Both the position numbers and the translations under genes were made by a program. Below the pieces are notes generated by a model. That model did no database searches, was not told the DNA's origin, and worked only from the letters and a program-made list of their open reading frames with translations. This document shows, piece after piece, positions 1 through 8,049 of a DNA stretch of 15,253 nucleotides. Location of the stretch: NCBI GenBank assembly GCA_009993495.1, contig JAACTI010000018.1, positions 1-15,253 on the forward strand, read 5' to 3'. Source of the DNA: Deltaproteobacteria bacterium (GTDB lineage Bacteria > Desulfobacterota > Desulfuromonadia > Desulfuromonadales > Geopsychrobacteraceae). The first letter of the stretch is position 1; each line of letters opens with the position of its first letter.

Positions 1-869
1 CAGAGTATGACGTCTATCCGGGCAATGTTGCGCCGATCCAGAATATCATCGCCAGCCTGACCTCTGAAGGCAACTCCCTAGGAGGCGATCGTGATAAACG
101 CGCCGACTGGGCCAAGGAGCTTTCGGTCAAGCCTTATGCCGAGGGGATGGAAATCCTCTATTTCACCGGCTGTTACCTCAGCTATGATCCGCGCATGCGT
201 GAAGTCGCCGCCGCCACCACCGCCATTCTGAACAAGGCCGGGGTCGATTTCGGCATCCTCGGCAGCAAGGAGAACTGCTGCGGCGAAAGCATCCGCAAGA
301 CCGGCAATGAAGATCTGTTCAAACGCCTGGCCAAGGATAACATCAAAGCCTTTATCGATCAGGGCGTGAAGAAGGTTCTGGTTTCATCCCCCCACTGCTA
401 CCACAGCTTCAAGAACGAATATCCCGAATTCATGGTCAATTTTGAGGTGGTTTTCATCTCCGAATACATCGCCGAGTTGATAAAAACCGGCCGCCTCACC
501 CTGAGCGGTGCCTATCCCAAACAGGTCACCTATCACGACCCCTGCTACCTGGGGCGGCATAACGGCATCTACGCTGCGCCGCGCGAGCTGTTGCAGCAGA
601 TAACCGGGTTGACTCTGAATGAGATGGCCGATTCGCGCGAGAACAGCCTCTGTTGCGGCGGTGGTGGCGGTCACATCTGGATGGAGACCCCCAAGGAAGA
701 TCGCTTCTCAGATTTGCGGGTGCGGCAGGCGCTGGCCGTCGGTGCCGAGGTGCTGGTGACTTCTTGCCCCTATTGCATTACCAACTTCACCGACAGCTGC
801 CTGGGCCTGAACGAGGGTGAAGCCCTGGAGATTAAAGATCTGACCGAAATCATTCAGGCGGTACTTTAA
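1..869 (+). CDS. HdrD-like CCG-domain Fe-S protein (5' end outside window)
   Basis: This is the C-terminal part of an HdrD/HdrB-type electron-transfer protein. The frame is open from base 3 through the left edge, so the ATG at 147 is internal: the upstream codons encode a conserved-looking stretch (EGNSLGGDRDKRADW). Two CCG (cysteine-rich) domains are visible. The first has FTGCY, then ENCCGES, then SPHCYHSF. The second has HDPCYLGRHN, then SLCCGGGGGH, then TSCPYCITNF. In HdrB/HdrD such CCG domains bind unusual [4Fe-4S] or noncubane clusters at the disulfide-reducing site; in BamD-type proteins they carry electrons. The gene ends 19 bases before the HdrA-like gene, so they are probably cotranscribed. 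Position and content match BamD, first in a D-E-F-G-H-I series, but a generic HdrD-family subunit is equally compatible. The N-terminal ferredoxin part expected for HdrD cannot be seen here. Confidence 0.9.
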   Translation, partial: EYDVYPGNVAPIQNIIASLTSEGNSLGGDRDKRADWAKELSVKPYAEGMEILYFTGCYLSYDPRMREVAAATTAILNKAGVDFGILGSKENCCGESIRKTGNEDLFKRLAKDNIKAFIDQGVKKVLVSSPHCYHSFKNEYPEFMVNFEVVFISEYIAELIKTGRLTLSGAYPKQVTYHDPCYLGRHNGIYAAPRELLQQITGLTLNEMADSRENSLCCGGGGGHIWMETPKEDRFSDLRVRQALAVGAEVLVTSCPYCITNFTDSCLGLNEGEALEIKDLTEIIQAVL

Positions 870-888
870 GTCTGATAAAGGAAGAATC

Positions 889-3800
889 ATGGCAAGCAAT
901 TCAGTCGAACTTCTCGCGGCAGATCATTCCGTCGATCGCAACCGTGGCGATGTTCTCATCGTCGGTGGCGGTATCAGCGGCATTCAGGCTTCTCTCGATC
1001 TGGCGAATTCTGGTTTCCGGGTGTTTCTGGTCGATAAATCGCCCTCTATCGGCGGCAAAATGTCGCTGCTGGACAAGACCTTCCCCACCAATGACTGCTC
1101 CATGTGTATTGAATCGCCCAAATTTATTGAATGTTCGCGCCATCCCAATATCGAAATTATTACCTATACCGAAGTTGAGCGCGTCAGCGGAGAAGCGGGC
1201 AATTTCACGGTCAGTTTGATCAAAAAGCCACGCTATATTATCGAAGACAAGTGCACCGGCTGTAACATCTGTGTCGATTACTGCCCGGTCAAGATCCCCG
1301 ATCCCTTTAATCAGGGGCTCTCGGCCAACAAATCGGTACATATCTATTTTTCACAAGCGGAGCCGCTGGTCACTTACATTGACCCGGAGACCTGTCTTTA
1401 TCTGCAAGAGGGGAAGTGTCAAATCTGCGTCGGTGCGTGCAAGACCAACGCGATAGATCTGCATCAGCAGCCCGAGCCCTTCGAACTGGAGGTGGGCGCG
1501 ATCCTGCTCGCCCCTGGCTTCGATATCTTCAATCCGAAGCTGCGCGGTGATTATGGCTACGGGCGCATGAAAAATGTTGTCACCAGCCTCGAATTCGAAC
1601 GCATTCTCTGCTCCACCGGCCCTTACGAAGGGGAGATTCAGCGCCCTTCTGATCTGGCCCATCCGCAGCGCATCGCCTGGATCCAGTGCGTTGGCTCACG
1701 CCAGGTGATTCCGGGCGGTAACTCATACTGTTCGGCGGTCTGCTGCACCTATACCCAGAAGCAGGTGATCCTCTCTAAAGATCATTACCCCGATCTCGCT
1801 GCCACCATCTTCCATAACGATATTCGTGCCTATGGTAAAGATTTCGAGCGCTTCTACCAACGCGCCGAAAAACTCGACGACGTGCGTTTCATCCGCAGCT
1901 ATGTCACCATTGGCCGTGAAATTCCCGAAAACAACAATGTCACCATTCGCTACGCGACCTTTGCTGAGGGGGTCAAGGAAGAGGAGTTCGATCTGGTGGT
2001 GCTGTCGGTCGGGCTGAATCCGCCGGCCGATGCGGTGAAACTGGCGAACATCTGCGGAATTGAACTCAATGATCAGGGTTTCTGTAAGATCGACCCGGCC
2101 AATCCGATTGCCACCACCCGCCAAGGGATCTTCGTCAGTGGGGCCTTTCAGGGGCCGATGGATATCCCCGAGTCGGTGGTCACCGCCAGCGGTGCCGATG
2201 CCCTTTGTGGTCAGCTGCTGAGCTATAGACGCAATAAGCTGAGTCGTGAACGCCTCTATCCGCCGGAGCGGGACGTGTCACAAGAGGAGCTCAAGATCGG
2301 GGTGGTGGTGTGCCACTGCGGCGCCAATATCGGCCGGGTGGTGAATATTCCAGAGGTAATCGAATATGCTGCAACCCTGAAGAATGTTTCCTGGGCGGGG
2401 GAAAATCTGTTCGCCTGCTCGACCGAAAATGCCCAGCAGATCACCAATCAAATCAAAGACAAAGGGCTCAACCGCGTGGTGCTGGCGGCCTGTACGCCGC
2501 GCACCCATGAGCCGCTGTTCCGCGATACCTGCCGGGAAGCGGGCATCAATCAATATTTCTTCGAGTTTGCCAATATCCGCGAGCACTGTGCCTGGGTGCA
2601 TTCTAAAGACAAGGAGAATGCCACCCAGAAGGCCAAGGATATCATCCGCATGTCGGTAGCGCGCGCCGCGCATCTGCAGCCCTTGCAAGAGTTTGAACTG
2701 CCGGTCAACAAGGTCGCCCTGGTGGTCGGCGGTGGCCTGGCAGGCATGACCAGCGCCTTGAACATGGCCGCACAGGGCTTTGAAGTTTATCTGATCGAGC
2801 AAGCTGCCGATCTGGGCGGCATGGCCCGAAGAATCCATTACACCCTGAATGGCATGAGTGTTCAGGCCCAGTTGCATGACCTGGTGCGCAAGGTTTATCG
2901 GCAGCCGTCGATCCACGTTTTAACCGAGGCAAGCATTCAGGATGTAGACGGCTATATCGGCAATTTTGTCACCAGCGTCTCCACGGCGGGCCGGGTAAGG
3001 CAAATTGCCCACGGCATCGCCATCATTGCCACCGGCGCCGCAGAGCACCGCCCGACGGAATATCTCTACGGCAGCGACGAGCGGGTGCTCACCCAGCTGG
3101 AACTGGAAGGGGAGATAGTCGCACAGAACCCCCGCATCGCCGCTGCAGAAAGCCTGGTGATGATCCAGTGCGTCGGTTGTCGTGAAGAAGGGCGCAACTA
3201 CTGCAGTCGCGTCTGTTGTGGCCAGGCGCTCAAGAACGCCCTGAAACTCAAAAAACTGAATCCGGCAATCGATATCCACATCCTGTTTCGCGATATGCGC
3301 AGTTATGGTTTCAAAGAAGATTTCTACCGCGCGGCGGCTGAGCTGGATGTCAAGTTCATCCGTTTTGAGCCCGAGCATAAACCAGTGGTAACCGCAGCCG
3401 GTGACAAGCTGAACATCAAGGTTCCCGATCTGGTGTTGGGGCAGATGCTGGAACTGGAAGCTGATCTGGTCGCCCTGTCAGCGGCAGTGGTGCCGGCGGA
3501 AAGCACCCATGAACTGGCCAAGCTCTTCAAGGTTTCAACCAACCCCGACGGCTTCTTTCAGGAAGCCCACGTCAAACTGCGGCCGGTCGATTTTGCCTCC
3601 GACGGGGTCTTTATGTGCGGCACTGCCCATTATCCGAAACATCTCGATGAAACCATCAGCCAGGCTCTGGGTGCGGCTGGCCGCGCCGTCGGTATCCTCG
3701 CCGGTGATTCCGTCACCGCCTCGGGCGCAGTGTGCGACGTCAATGAAGAGGCCTGCATTTCCTGCGGGGCCTGTATTACCAGCTGCAGCTACAACGCCAT

Positions 3801-3984
3801 CACCTTTATTGATACTCCCAAAGGCAAAAAGGCGCGGGTGGAAGCGGTGCTGTGCAAGGGTGATGGCCTGTGTAACGCCAAATGCCCGACCGGGGCGATC
3901 TATCTGAAGCACTACACCGATGATGAAATTTTTGCCCAGATTGACGGGGCGATCCCGGACTATGCTGAAACCCACTCACACTAA
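889..3984 (+). CDS. hdrA: HdrA-like protein with two FAD modules (BamE-type)
   Basis: This 1031-residue flavin/Fe-S protein resembles heterodisulfide reductase subunit A. The start at 889 has AAGGA about 7 bases upstream. The first FAD module has GGGISG at 26-31, a cysteine set in NDCSMC (C70, C73, then C82), two inserted [4Fe-4S] motifs (C122/125/128/132 and C169/177/180/184), and IQCVG with YCSAVCC near 267-286. A domain normally found at the HdrA N-terminus (VCHCGANIG) lies in the middle, around 470-560. The second FAD module has GGGLAG at 614-619 and again IQCVG with YCSRVCC from 761. A two-cluster ferredoxin domain closes the protein (about 955-1010). HdrA is the bifurcating flavin subunit in Hdr complexes. 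The tandem arrangement and roughly 110 kDa size fit BamE and long deltaproteobacterial HdrA proteins. It lies in the same operon as MvhD and the Nuo-like genes, its expected electron partners in the cytoplasm. Confidence 0.93.
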   Translation: MASNSVELLAADHSVDRNRGDVLIVGGGISGIQASLDLANSGFRVFLVDKSPSIGGKMSLLDKTFPTNDCSMCIESPKFIECSRHPNIEIITYTEVERVSGEAGNFTVSLIKKPRYIIEDKCTGCNICVDYCPVKIPDPFNQGLSANKSVHIYFSQAEPLVTYIDPETCLYLQEGKCQICVGACKTNAIDLHQQPEPFELEVGAILLAPGFDIFNPKLRGDYGYGRMKNVVTSLEFERILCSTGPYEGEIQRPSDLAHPQRIAWIQCVGSRQVIPGGNSYCSAVCCTYTQKQVILSKDHYPDLAATIFHNDIRAYGKDFERFYQRAEKLDDVRFIRSYVTIGREIPENNNVTIRYATFAEGVKEEEFDLVVLSVGLNPPADAVKLANICGIELNDQGFCKIDPANPIATTRQGIFVSGAFQGPMDIPESVVTASGADALCGQLLSYRRNKLSRERLYPPERDVSQEELKIGVVVCHCGANIGRVVNIPEVIEYAATLKNVSWAGENLFACSTENAQQITNQIKDKGLNRVVLAACTPRTHEPLFRDTCREAGINQYFFEFANIREHCAWVHSKDKENATQKAKDIIRMSVARAAHLQPLQEFELPVNKVALVVGGGLAGMTSALNMAAQGFEVYLIEQAADLGGMARRIHYTLNGMSVQAQLHDLVRKVYRQPSIHVLTEASIQDVDGYIGNFVTSVSTAGRVRQIAHGIAIIATGAAEHRPTEYLYGSDERVLTQLELEGEIVAQNPRIAAAESLVMIQCVGCREEGRNYCSRVCCGQALKNALKLKKLNPAIDIHILFRDMRSYGFKEDFYRAAAELDVKFIRFEPEHKPVVTAAGDKLNIKVPDLVLGQMLELEADLVALSAAVVPAESTHELAKLFKVSTNPDGFFQEAHVKLRPVDFASDGVFMCGTAHYPKHLDETISQALGAAGRAVGILAGDSVTASGAVCDVNEEACISCGACITSCSYNAITFIDTPKGKKARVEAVLCKGDGLCNAKCPTGAIYLKHYTDDEIFAQIDGAIPDYAETHSH

Positions 3985-4011
3985 ACGGATTGCTCTGGAA
4001 AGGAGGTAACC

Positions 4012-4776
4012 ATGGCCGGTTTTGAATACAAACCCAGCGTCGTCGGATTTTTGTGTACCTGGTGAGCCTACGGGGCTGCGGACCTGTCTGGAGTTTCCAG
4101 ACAACAATACACCACTGAAACCAAGATTATCCGGGTCATGTGCACCGGCCGTGTCGACCTCGCATTTATCCTGCGCGCATATTCCAATGGTGCCGACGGC
4201 GTGTTTATCGGCGGTTGCTGGCTGGGCGAATGCCATTATGTCACCGAAGGCAATTACGACGCCTTATTCAATATGCATCTGGGACGCAAACTGCTGCAGG
4301 AAATCGGCATCGAACCACAACGGCTGCGGCTGGAATGGATTGCCGCCTCTGAAGGCATACGCTACGCTGAGGTGATGAATGATTTCGGCAAGCAGCTCAA
4401 AACCTTTGGCCCCCTCGGCAAGGGTGAGGGACTCGCACCTGACATCCTCAAACTTAAGCTTGAAGCCCTCAGCAACCTGATTCCCTATATCAAGCTGGTC
4501 GAGCGCGAGCGGTTGCGGGTGCGCTTTGATCAACAGGAAAAATATGACGAATATTTCGCCAGCCGGGACTTTAAGCGCCTCTTCGACGAGCTGATCGTCG
4601 ATCGGCTGGTGCGGGTGCAAATTCAGTTATTGCTGGCGAAAAAGCCCCTCACCACGGCGGAACTTGCCGTGACCCTCGGCCTGTCCCCGGCGACGGCAGC
4701 CCGCCACTTAAAGCAATCGACCATGCAGGGGTTGGTCAGATTCGACACTGCGCAGCAATGTTACGCGCTGGCGTAA
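4012..4776 (+). CDS. mvhD: MvhD/BamF-like selenoprotein with UGA-encoded Sec18 and C-terminal winged helix
   Basis: This is an MvhD-type (hydrogenase delta subunit) [2Fe-2S] protein that links HdrA to its electron-input module. The frame starts at ATG 4012, 5 bases after a strong AGGAGG, and meets TGA at 4063-4065 (codon 18). It then continues open to 4776, giving 254 residues if UGA is read as selenocysteine. The sequence around it, VGFLCTW-U-AYGAADLSGVSR, matches the family motif in which this position is Cys. Downstream cysteines are C44 (VMCTGRVD), C69 and C74 (GGCWLGECHY). An 8-bp hairpin follows the UGA. BamF of Geobacter metallireducens is a known member with Sec. Beyond the MvhD domain (about 1-140) there is a helical linker and a winged-helix-like end (about 200-254, AELAVTLGLSPATAARHL). 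Gene callers would place the start at 4138, which has no ribosome site and would lose the first cluster ligands. A frameshift is unnecessary, since both sides are in one frame. Confidence 0.9.
4085..4103 (+). promoter_or_regulatory. SECIS-type hairpin for selenocysteine insertion in mvhD
   Basis: An 8-bp perfect stem (TGTCTGGA with TCCAGACA) closes a GTT loop at 4093-4095. It lies inside the coding region, with its base 19 bases after the TGA at 4063-4065 and its loop 27 bases after. Bacterial SECIS elements are coding hairpins just downstream of UGA with a G at the start of a small apical loop, read by SelB. This hairpin has those traits. The loop is further from UGA than in E. coli fdhF (about 19 bases), and no bulged U was identified, so fit to a given SelB is inferred. 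Confidence 0.72.
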
Positions 4777-4880
4777 ACCCCTGCGCCGGCAGCAATAGCG
4801 GTCAAGACAGATCTCTCTTCATTTTAACCCGTTAAGGAGAATTGAGGAGAGATTGCGACCATAAACAGATGGAGATGGTC

Positions 4881-5363
4881 ATGGAGAGTGCAACAATCGA
4901 TCAGATTATCGACAAACACCGAGGCGAAGCGAGCTCGCTGATCCAGATTATGCTGGATATCCAGGGCGAACATCACTGGCTGCCGCGTGAAGCGCTGGAT
5001 CGGGTCAGTGAACGGCTCCAGGTTCCCATGAGCCGCATTAAGCATATTGCCACCTTTTACAAGGCGTTCAGCCTGGTGCCCAAGGGGAGACACGAGGTTC
5101 ACGTCTGCATGGGCACCGCTTGTCATGTGCGCGGGGCCCAGCGGGTGCTCGATACGGTGCAGGATCTGACCGGCATCAGCCCTGGCGAGACCGATCCGGA
5201 GATGAAGTTCAGCCTCGAAACGGTTAACTGTCTTGGCTGCTGTGCCTTGGGGCCGGTGGTGGAGCTGGATGGCAAACATCACGGCAATATCGACCCCGGT
5301 CAAATCGCGACAGTGCTGGAAAATTGTGAACAGGGCAAAAGCCAAGGGCCAACAACCCGCTAA
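4881..5363 (+). CDS. nuoE: NuoE-like [2Fe-2S] NADH dehydrogenase subunit (BamG-type)
   Basis: This thioredoxin-like [2Fe-2S] subunit, homologous to the 24-kDa subunit of complex I, pairs with the NuoF-like protein to form an NADH-oxidising unit. The start at 4881 (160 residues) is chosen because GGAG lies 6 bases upstream. The frame is open further back to a TTG at 4842 and an ATG at 4869, but neither has a well-placed ribosome site. A helical N-terminal part (SLIQIMLDIQGEHHWLPREAL, then ATFYKAFSL) precedes the cluster domain. The four ligands are in VCMGTACH and, about 40 residues later, VNCLGCCALGP. The length is normal for the family. It follows mvhD by 104 bases and precedes nuoF by 19 bases. 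In Hdr/Nuo and Bam-type complexes this subunit sits beside the FMN subunit. Its call as NuoE family is secure; the exact complex is inferred from neighbours. Confidence 0.93.
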   Translation: MESATIDQIIDKHRGEASSLIQIMLDIQGEHHWLPREALDRVSERLQVPMSRIKHIATFYKAFSLVPKGRHEVHVCMGTACHVRGAQRVLDTVQDLTGISPGETDPEMKFSLETVNCLGCCALGPVVELDGKHHGNIDPGQIATVLENCEQGKSQGPTTR

Positions 5364-5382
5364 CGGCAGCAACGAGGTTATT

Positions 5383-7302
5383 ATGTGCAGGATATGTTCA
5401 GCTGAAACCTTGGAAAAGACCCGCCAGGAGATCCGTTTGCGGAGTGACCCATCCACACCCTGCATCGCCGTTTGTGCGGGTGCCGGCTGTCTGGCATCCG
5501 GGGCTGCCGAGGTCATTGCCGCCTTCGAGGTCGAGCTTGAATCCCGTGGGCTGACGGCCGCGATCACCACCAGAGGCACCGGCTGTCCAGGCTTCTGCGA
5601 GCGCGGCCCGATTGTCGTCATCCACCCGCAAGAAATCTGCTATCTGCAGGTTAAACCCGCAGATGTCGCCGAAATCGTCGCCACCACCTTGGTTGACAAA
5701 CAGCTGGTTGAGCGACTGCTTTACGTCGATCCGGCAACCGGCAGCAAGATAACTCGTGAAGCAGACATTCCTTTCTACAAAAACCAGCAACGCAACATTC
5801 TCGGCGCCAACAGCCGTATCGACTCCAAGAGTTTGGATGACTATCTGGCCATTGACGGCTACGCGGCGCTGGCCAAGGCTCTGCTGCAAATGAGCCCCGA
5901 TCAGGTACTGGAGGAGATCAAGCGCTCGAATCTGCGCGGCCGCGGTGGCGGCGGTTTCCCCGTCTGGCGTAAATGGGCCGAGTCGCGCAACGCCGCCGAT
6001 CCGACCCGCTATGTCATTGTCAACGCCGACGAGGGCGATCCCGGAGCCTTCATGGATCGGGCGCTGATTGAGGGCAATCCCCATTCGATCCTCGAAGGGC
6101 TCATCATCGGGGCCTATGCCGTGGGCGCCCATCAGGGCTTCATCTACGTGCGGCAGGAATATCCTCTGGCCGTCGAAAACGTCAATCTGGCGATCCGCCA
6201 GGCGGAAAAAAGCGGCCTGCTCGGCAACGACATCCTCGGTTCGGGCTTTGACTTCAGGGTTCAGGTTCATAAGGGTGCCGGGGCCTTCGTCTGCGGTGAA
6301 TCGAGCGCCCTGATGACCGCCCTGGAAGGCCGAGCCGGCGAACCCCGTCCTAAATATATCCATACCGCCGTCAAAGGGGTCTGGGATAAGCCCAGCGTGT
6401 TGAACAATGTCGAGACCTGGGCCAATGTGCCGCTGATCATCCATCAGAGTGCCGACTGGTTTGCTCAATTCGGTACCGCAGGTTGCAAGGGCACCAAAAT
6501 TTTTTCCCTGGTCGGCAAAATTACCAATACCGGTCTGGTCGAAGTTCCTATGGGGGTGTCACTGCGACAGATTGTTGAGCAGATCGGCGGCGGTATTCCG
6601 GCCGGCAAGCGATTTAAGGCGGTGCAGACCGGCGGCCCCTCGGGGGGATGTATTCCCGCATCGCAACTGGATCTGAAGGTCGATTTCGATGAACTGACCA
6701 AGGCCGGTTCGATGATGGGCTCCGGCGGGATGATTGTTATGGACGAGGATACCTGCATGGTGGATATCGCTCGCTATTTCCTCAACTTCCTGCAGGATGA
6801 ATCCTGCGGTAAGTGTACCCCCTGTCGCGAGGGGATCCGGCAGATGCTCAAGGTGCTCAATGACATCACTACCGGCAAAGGGCACGAGGGGGACATTGAG
6901 CTGCTGGAGGACTTAGCCGCGACGACCATCGGCGCCTCGCTGTGTGCGCTAGGCAAAAGCGCCCCCAACCCGGTGTTGAGCACCCTTAAATATTTCCGCC
7001 ACGAGTATGAAGAACACATCAAAAACAAGAACTGCCCGGCCTACGCCTGTAAGTCTCTGCTCGCATTTAACATTGATGCCGACAAGTGCAAGGCTTGTGG
7101 CACCTGCCGCAGAAGCTGTCCGGCGGCCGCGATTTCCGGCGCCAAGCAACAGGTTCACGTCGTCGATCAGCAAAAATGTACCCGCTGCGGCACTTGTTTC
7201 AGCGTCTGCCCCTCCGCTTTCGGTGCGGTGCAGCGATTATCCGGGGCGGCCGCCGCAAGCGTTTCAGCAACCATGACCTTGGCGCCGGAGGAAACAGGAT
7301 GA
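5383..7302 (+). CDS. nuoF: NuoF-like FMN/NADH-binding subunit with extra Fe-S domains (BamH-type)
   Basis: This 639-residue cytoplasmic subunit is expected to bind NAD(H) and FMN and pass electrons to a chain of Fe-S clusters. The start at 5383 has GAGG 5 bases upstream; an open frame back to 5233 only overlaps nuoE. Domains in order are a thioredoxin-like [2Fe-2S] domain (C31, C36, C68, C72), the 51-kDa FMN/NADH domain with the glycine-rich loop GRGGGGFP at 186-193, an SLBB-type segment, the N3-type [4Fe-4S] ligands C475/C478/C481 and C521, and a C-terminal two-cluster ferredoxin (C569/572/575/579 and C599/602/605/609). This layout, with ferredoxin domains fused at the end, is typical of HydB/HndC and BamH rather than of respiratory NuoF. 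The stop overlaps the next start (ATGA at 7299-7302), suggesting translational coupling. Confidence 0.95.
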   Translation: MCRICSAETLEKTRQEIRLRSDPSTPCIAVCAGAGCLASGAAEVIAAFEVELESRGLTAAITTRGTGCPGFCERGPIVVIHPQEICYLQVKPADVAEIVATTLVDKQLVERLLYVDPATGSKITREADIPFYKNQQRNILGANSRIDSKSLDDYLAIDGYAALAKALLQMSPDQVLEEIKRSNLRGRGGGGFPVWRKWAESRNAADPTRYVIVNADEGDPGAFMDRALIEGNPHSILEGLIIGAYAVGAHQGFIYVRQEYPLAVENVNLAIRQAEKSGLLGNDILGSGFDFRVQVHKGAGAFVCGESSALMTALEGRAGEPRPKYIHTAVKGVWDKPSVLNNVETWANVPLIIHQSADWFAQFGTAGCKGTKIFSLVGKITNTGLVEVPMGVSLRQIVEQIGGGIPAGKRFKAVQTGGPSGGCIPASQLDLKVDFDELTKAGSMMGSGGMIVMDEDTCMVDIARYFLNFLQDESCGKCTPCREGIRQMLKVLNDITTGKGHEGDIELLEDLAATTIGASLCALGKSAPNPVLSTLKYFRHEYEEHIKNKNCPAYACKSLLAFNIDADKCKACGTCRRSCPAAAISGAKQQVHVVDQQKCTRCGTCFSVCPSAFGAVQRLSGAAAASVSATMTLAPEETG

Positions 7303-7907
7303 GTGATGTCCGCTTGACAATTGATGGTAAAGAGGTGACCGCCTCCCGAGGAATGACCCTCCTCGATGCGGCACAGAGCGTTGGCATCGCCATTCCGACC
7401 CTTTGTCACCACCCCCAGCTGGAGCCATACGGCGGCTGCCGCATCTGCACCGTCGAAGCGGAGCAAGGCGGCGTGACCCGCCTGGTCGCGAGCTGCATCT
7501 ATCAGGTAGCCCCAGGGCTGGTTGTGCGCACTCGAACCGAGAAAGTGAATCGGATCCGCAAGGTGCTGCTGGAAGAGATGCTGGCGCACGCCCCTGAATC
7601 CGAAATCCTGCTGAACCTGGCCCAGGACTACGCCGCAGACAAAGATCGCTTCGAAAAGGAACCCTCCTTCTGCATCCATTGCGGGCTGTGCGTCCGTTAC
7701 TGCGCCGAGCTCAAACAGAAGCACGCGGTCGGCTTTATCGACCGGGGGGCACAGCGTGAAATCCACTTTATTCCAGAGATCGCCGGCCAGGAGTGCTGGG
7801 ACTGCAAAGAGTGTTTCCCGCTCTGTCCAACCTCCGCCCTGCAGGCCGCTTACGTGCTGACCGAGGCGCTGCTGACGCCAGCCAAAAAACCTTCCTGTTG
7901 CAGCTGA
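7299..7907 (+). CDS. NuoG N-terminus-like Fe-S subunit (BamI/HoxU-type)
   Basis: This 202-residue protein matches the N-terminal Fe-S part of NuoG, as in HoxU and BamI, and probably collects electrons from the NuoEF-like pair. A plant-type [2Fe-2S] ferredoxin domain comes first (PTLCHHP, then YGGCRICTVE, then ASCIYQV). A later two-cluster domain follows, with SFCIHCGLCVRYC and ECWDCKECFPLCP. A large catalytic-type domain, as in full NuoG or Fe-hydrogenases, is absent. The start is ATG 7299, overlapping the nuoF stop by 4 bases, with a GGAGGA stretch upstream; the frame is open further back to 7086 but that lies inside nuoF. The protein ends with a short basic tail and a CC pair. It appears to be the last subunit of the Hdr/Nuo block, and no gene for a hydrogenase large subunit is next to it. 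Confidence 0.9.
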   Translation: MSDVRLTIDGKEVTASRGMTLLDAAQSVGIAIPTLCHHPQLEPYGGCRICTVEAEQGGVTRLVASCIYQVAPGLVVRTRTEKVNRIRKVLLEEMLAHAPESEILLNLAQDYAADKDRFEKEPSFCIHCGLCVRYCAELKQKHAVGFIDRGAQREIHFIPEIAGQECWDCKECFPLCPTSALQAAYVLTEALLTPAKKPSCCS

Positions 7908-8049
7908 AAACCCGCTCGGATATTGCGAAGATGAAGCTTCGTGGCACCCTGAAAATCCTCCGGGTGGTGAACGGGCCGCCGGAGAGAGCCGCACGGAAAC
8001 GAGGGGAAGAATTTTTCTTAACCCTGCGCATCAATGAGAAGGAAAAACC

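Noticed and set aside
4138..4776. A separate 212-residue gene starting at ATG 4138
   Set aside because: There is no ribosome site, and the upstream frame 4012-4137 encodes the expected MvhD N-terminus with a strong ribosome site. The TGA is better read as selenocysteine.
4842..4880. An earlier TTG (4842) or ATG (4869) start for the NuoE-like gene
   Set aside because: AAGGAG lies too close to the TTG and GAGGAG too far from the 4869 ATG, and the extra residues do not look like NuoE.
5233..5382. N-terminal extension of the NuoF-like protein
   Set aside because: It overlaps the C-terminus of NuoE in another frame; ATG 5383 has a ribosome site and begins the recognisable domain.
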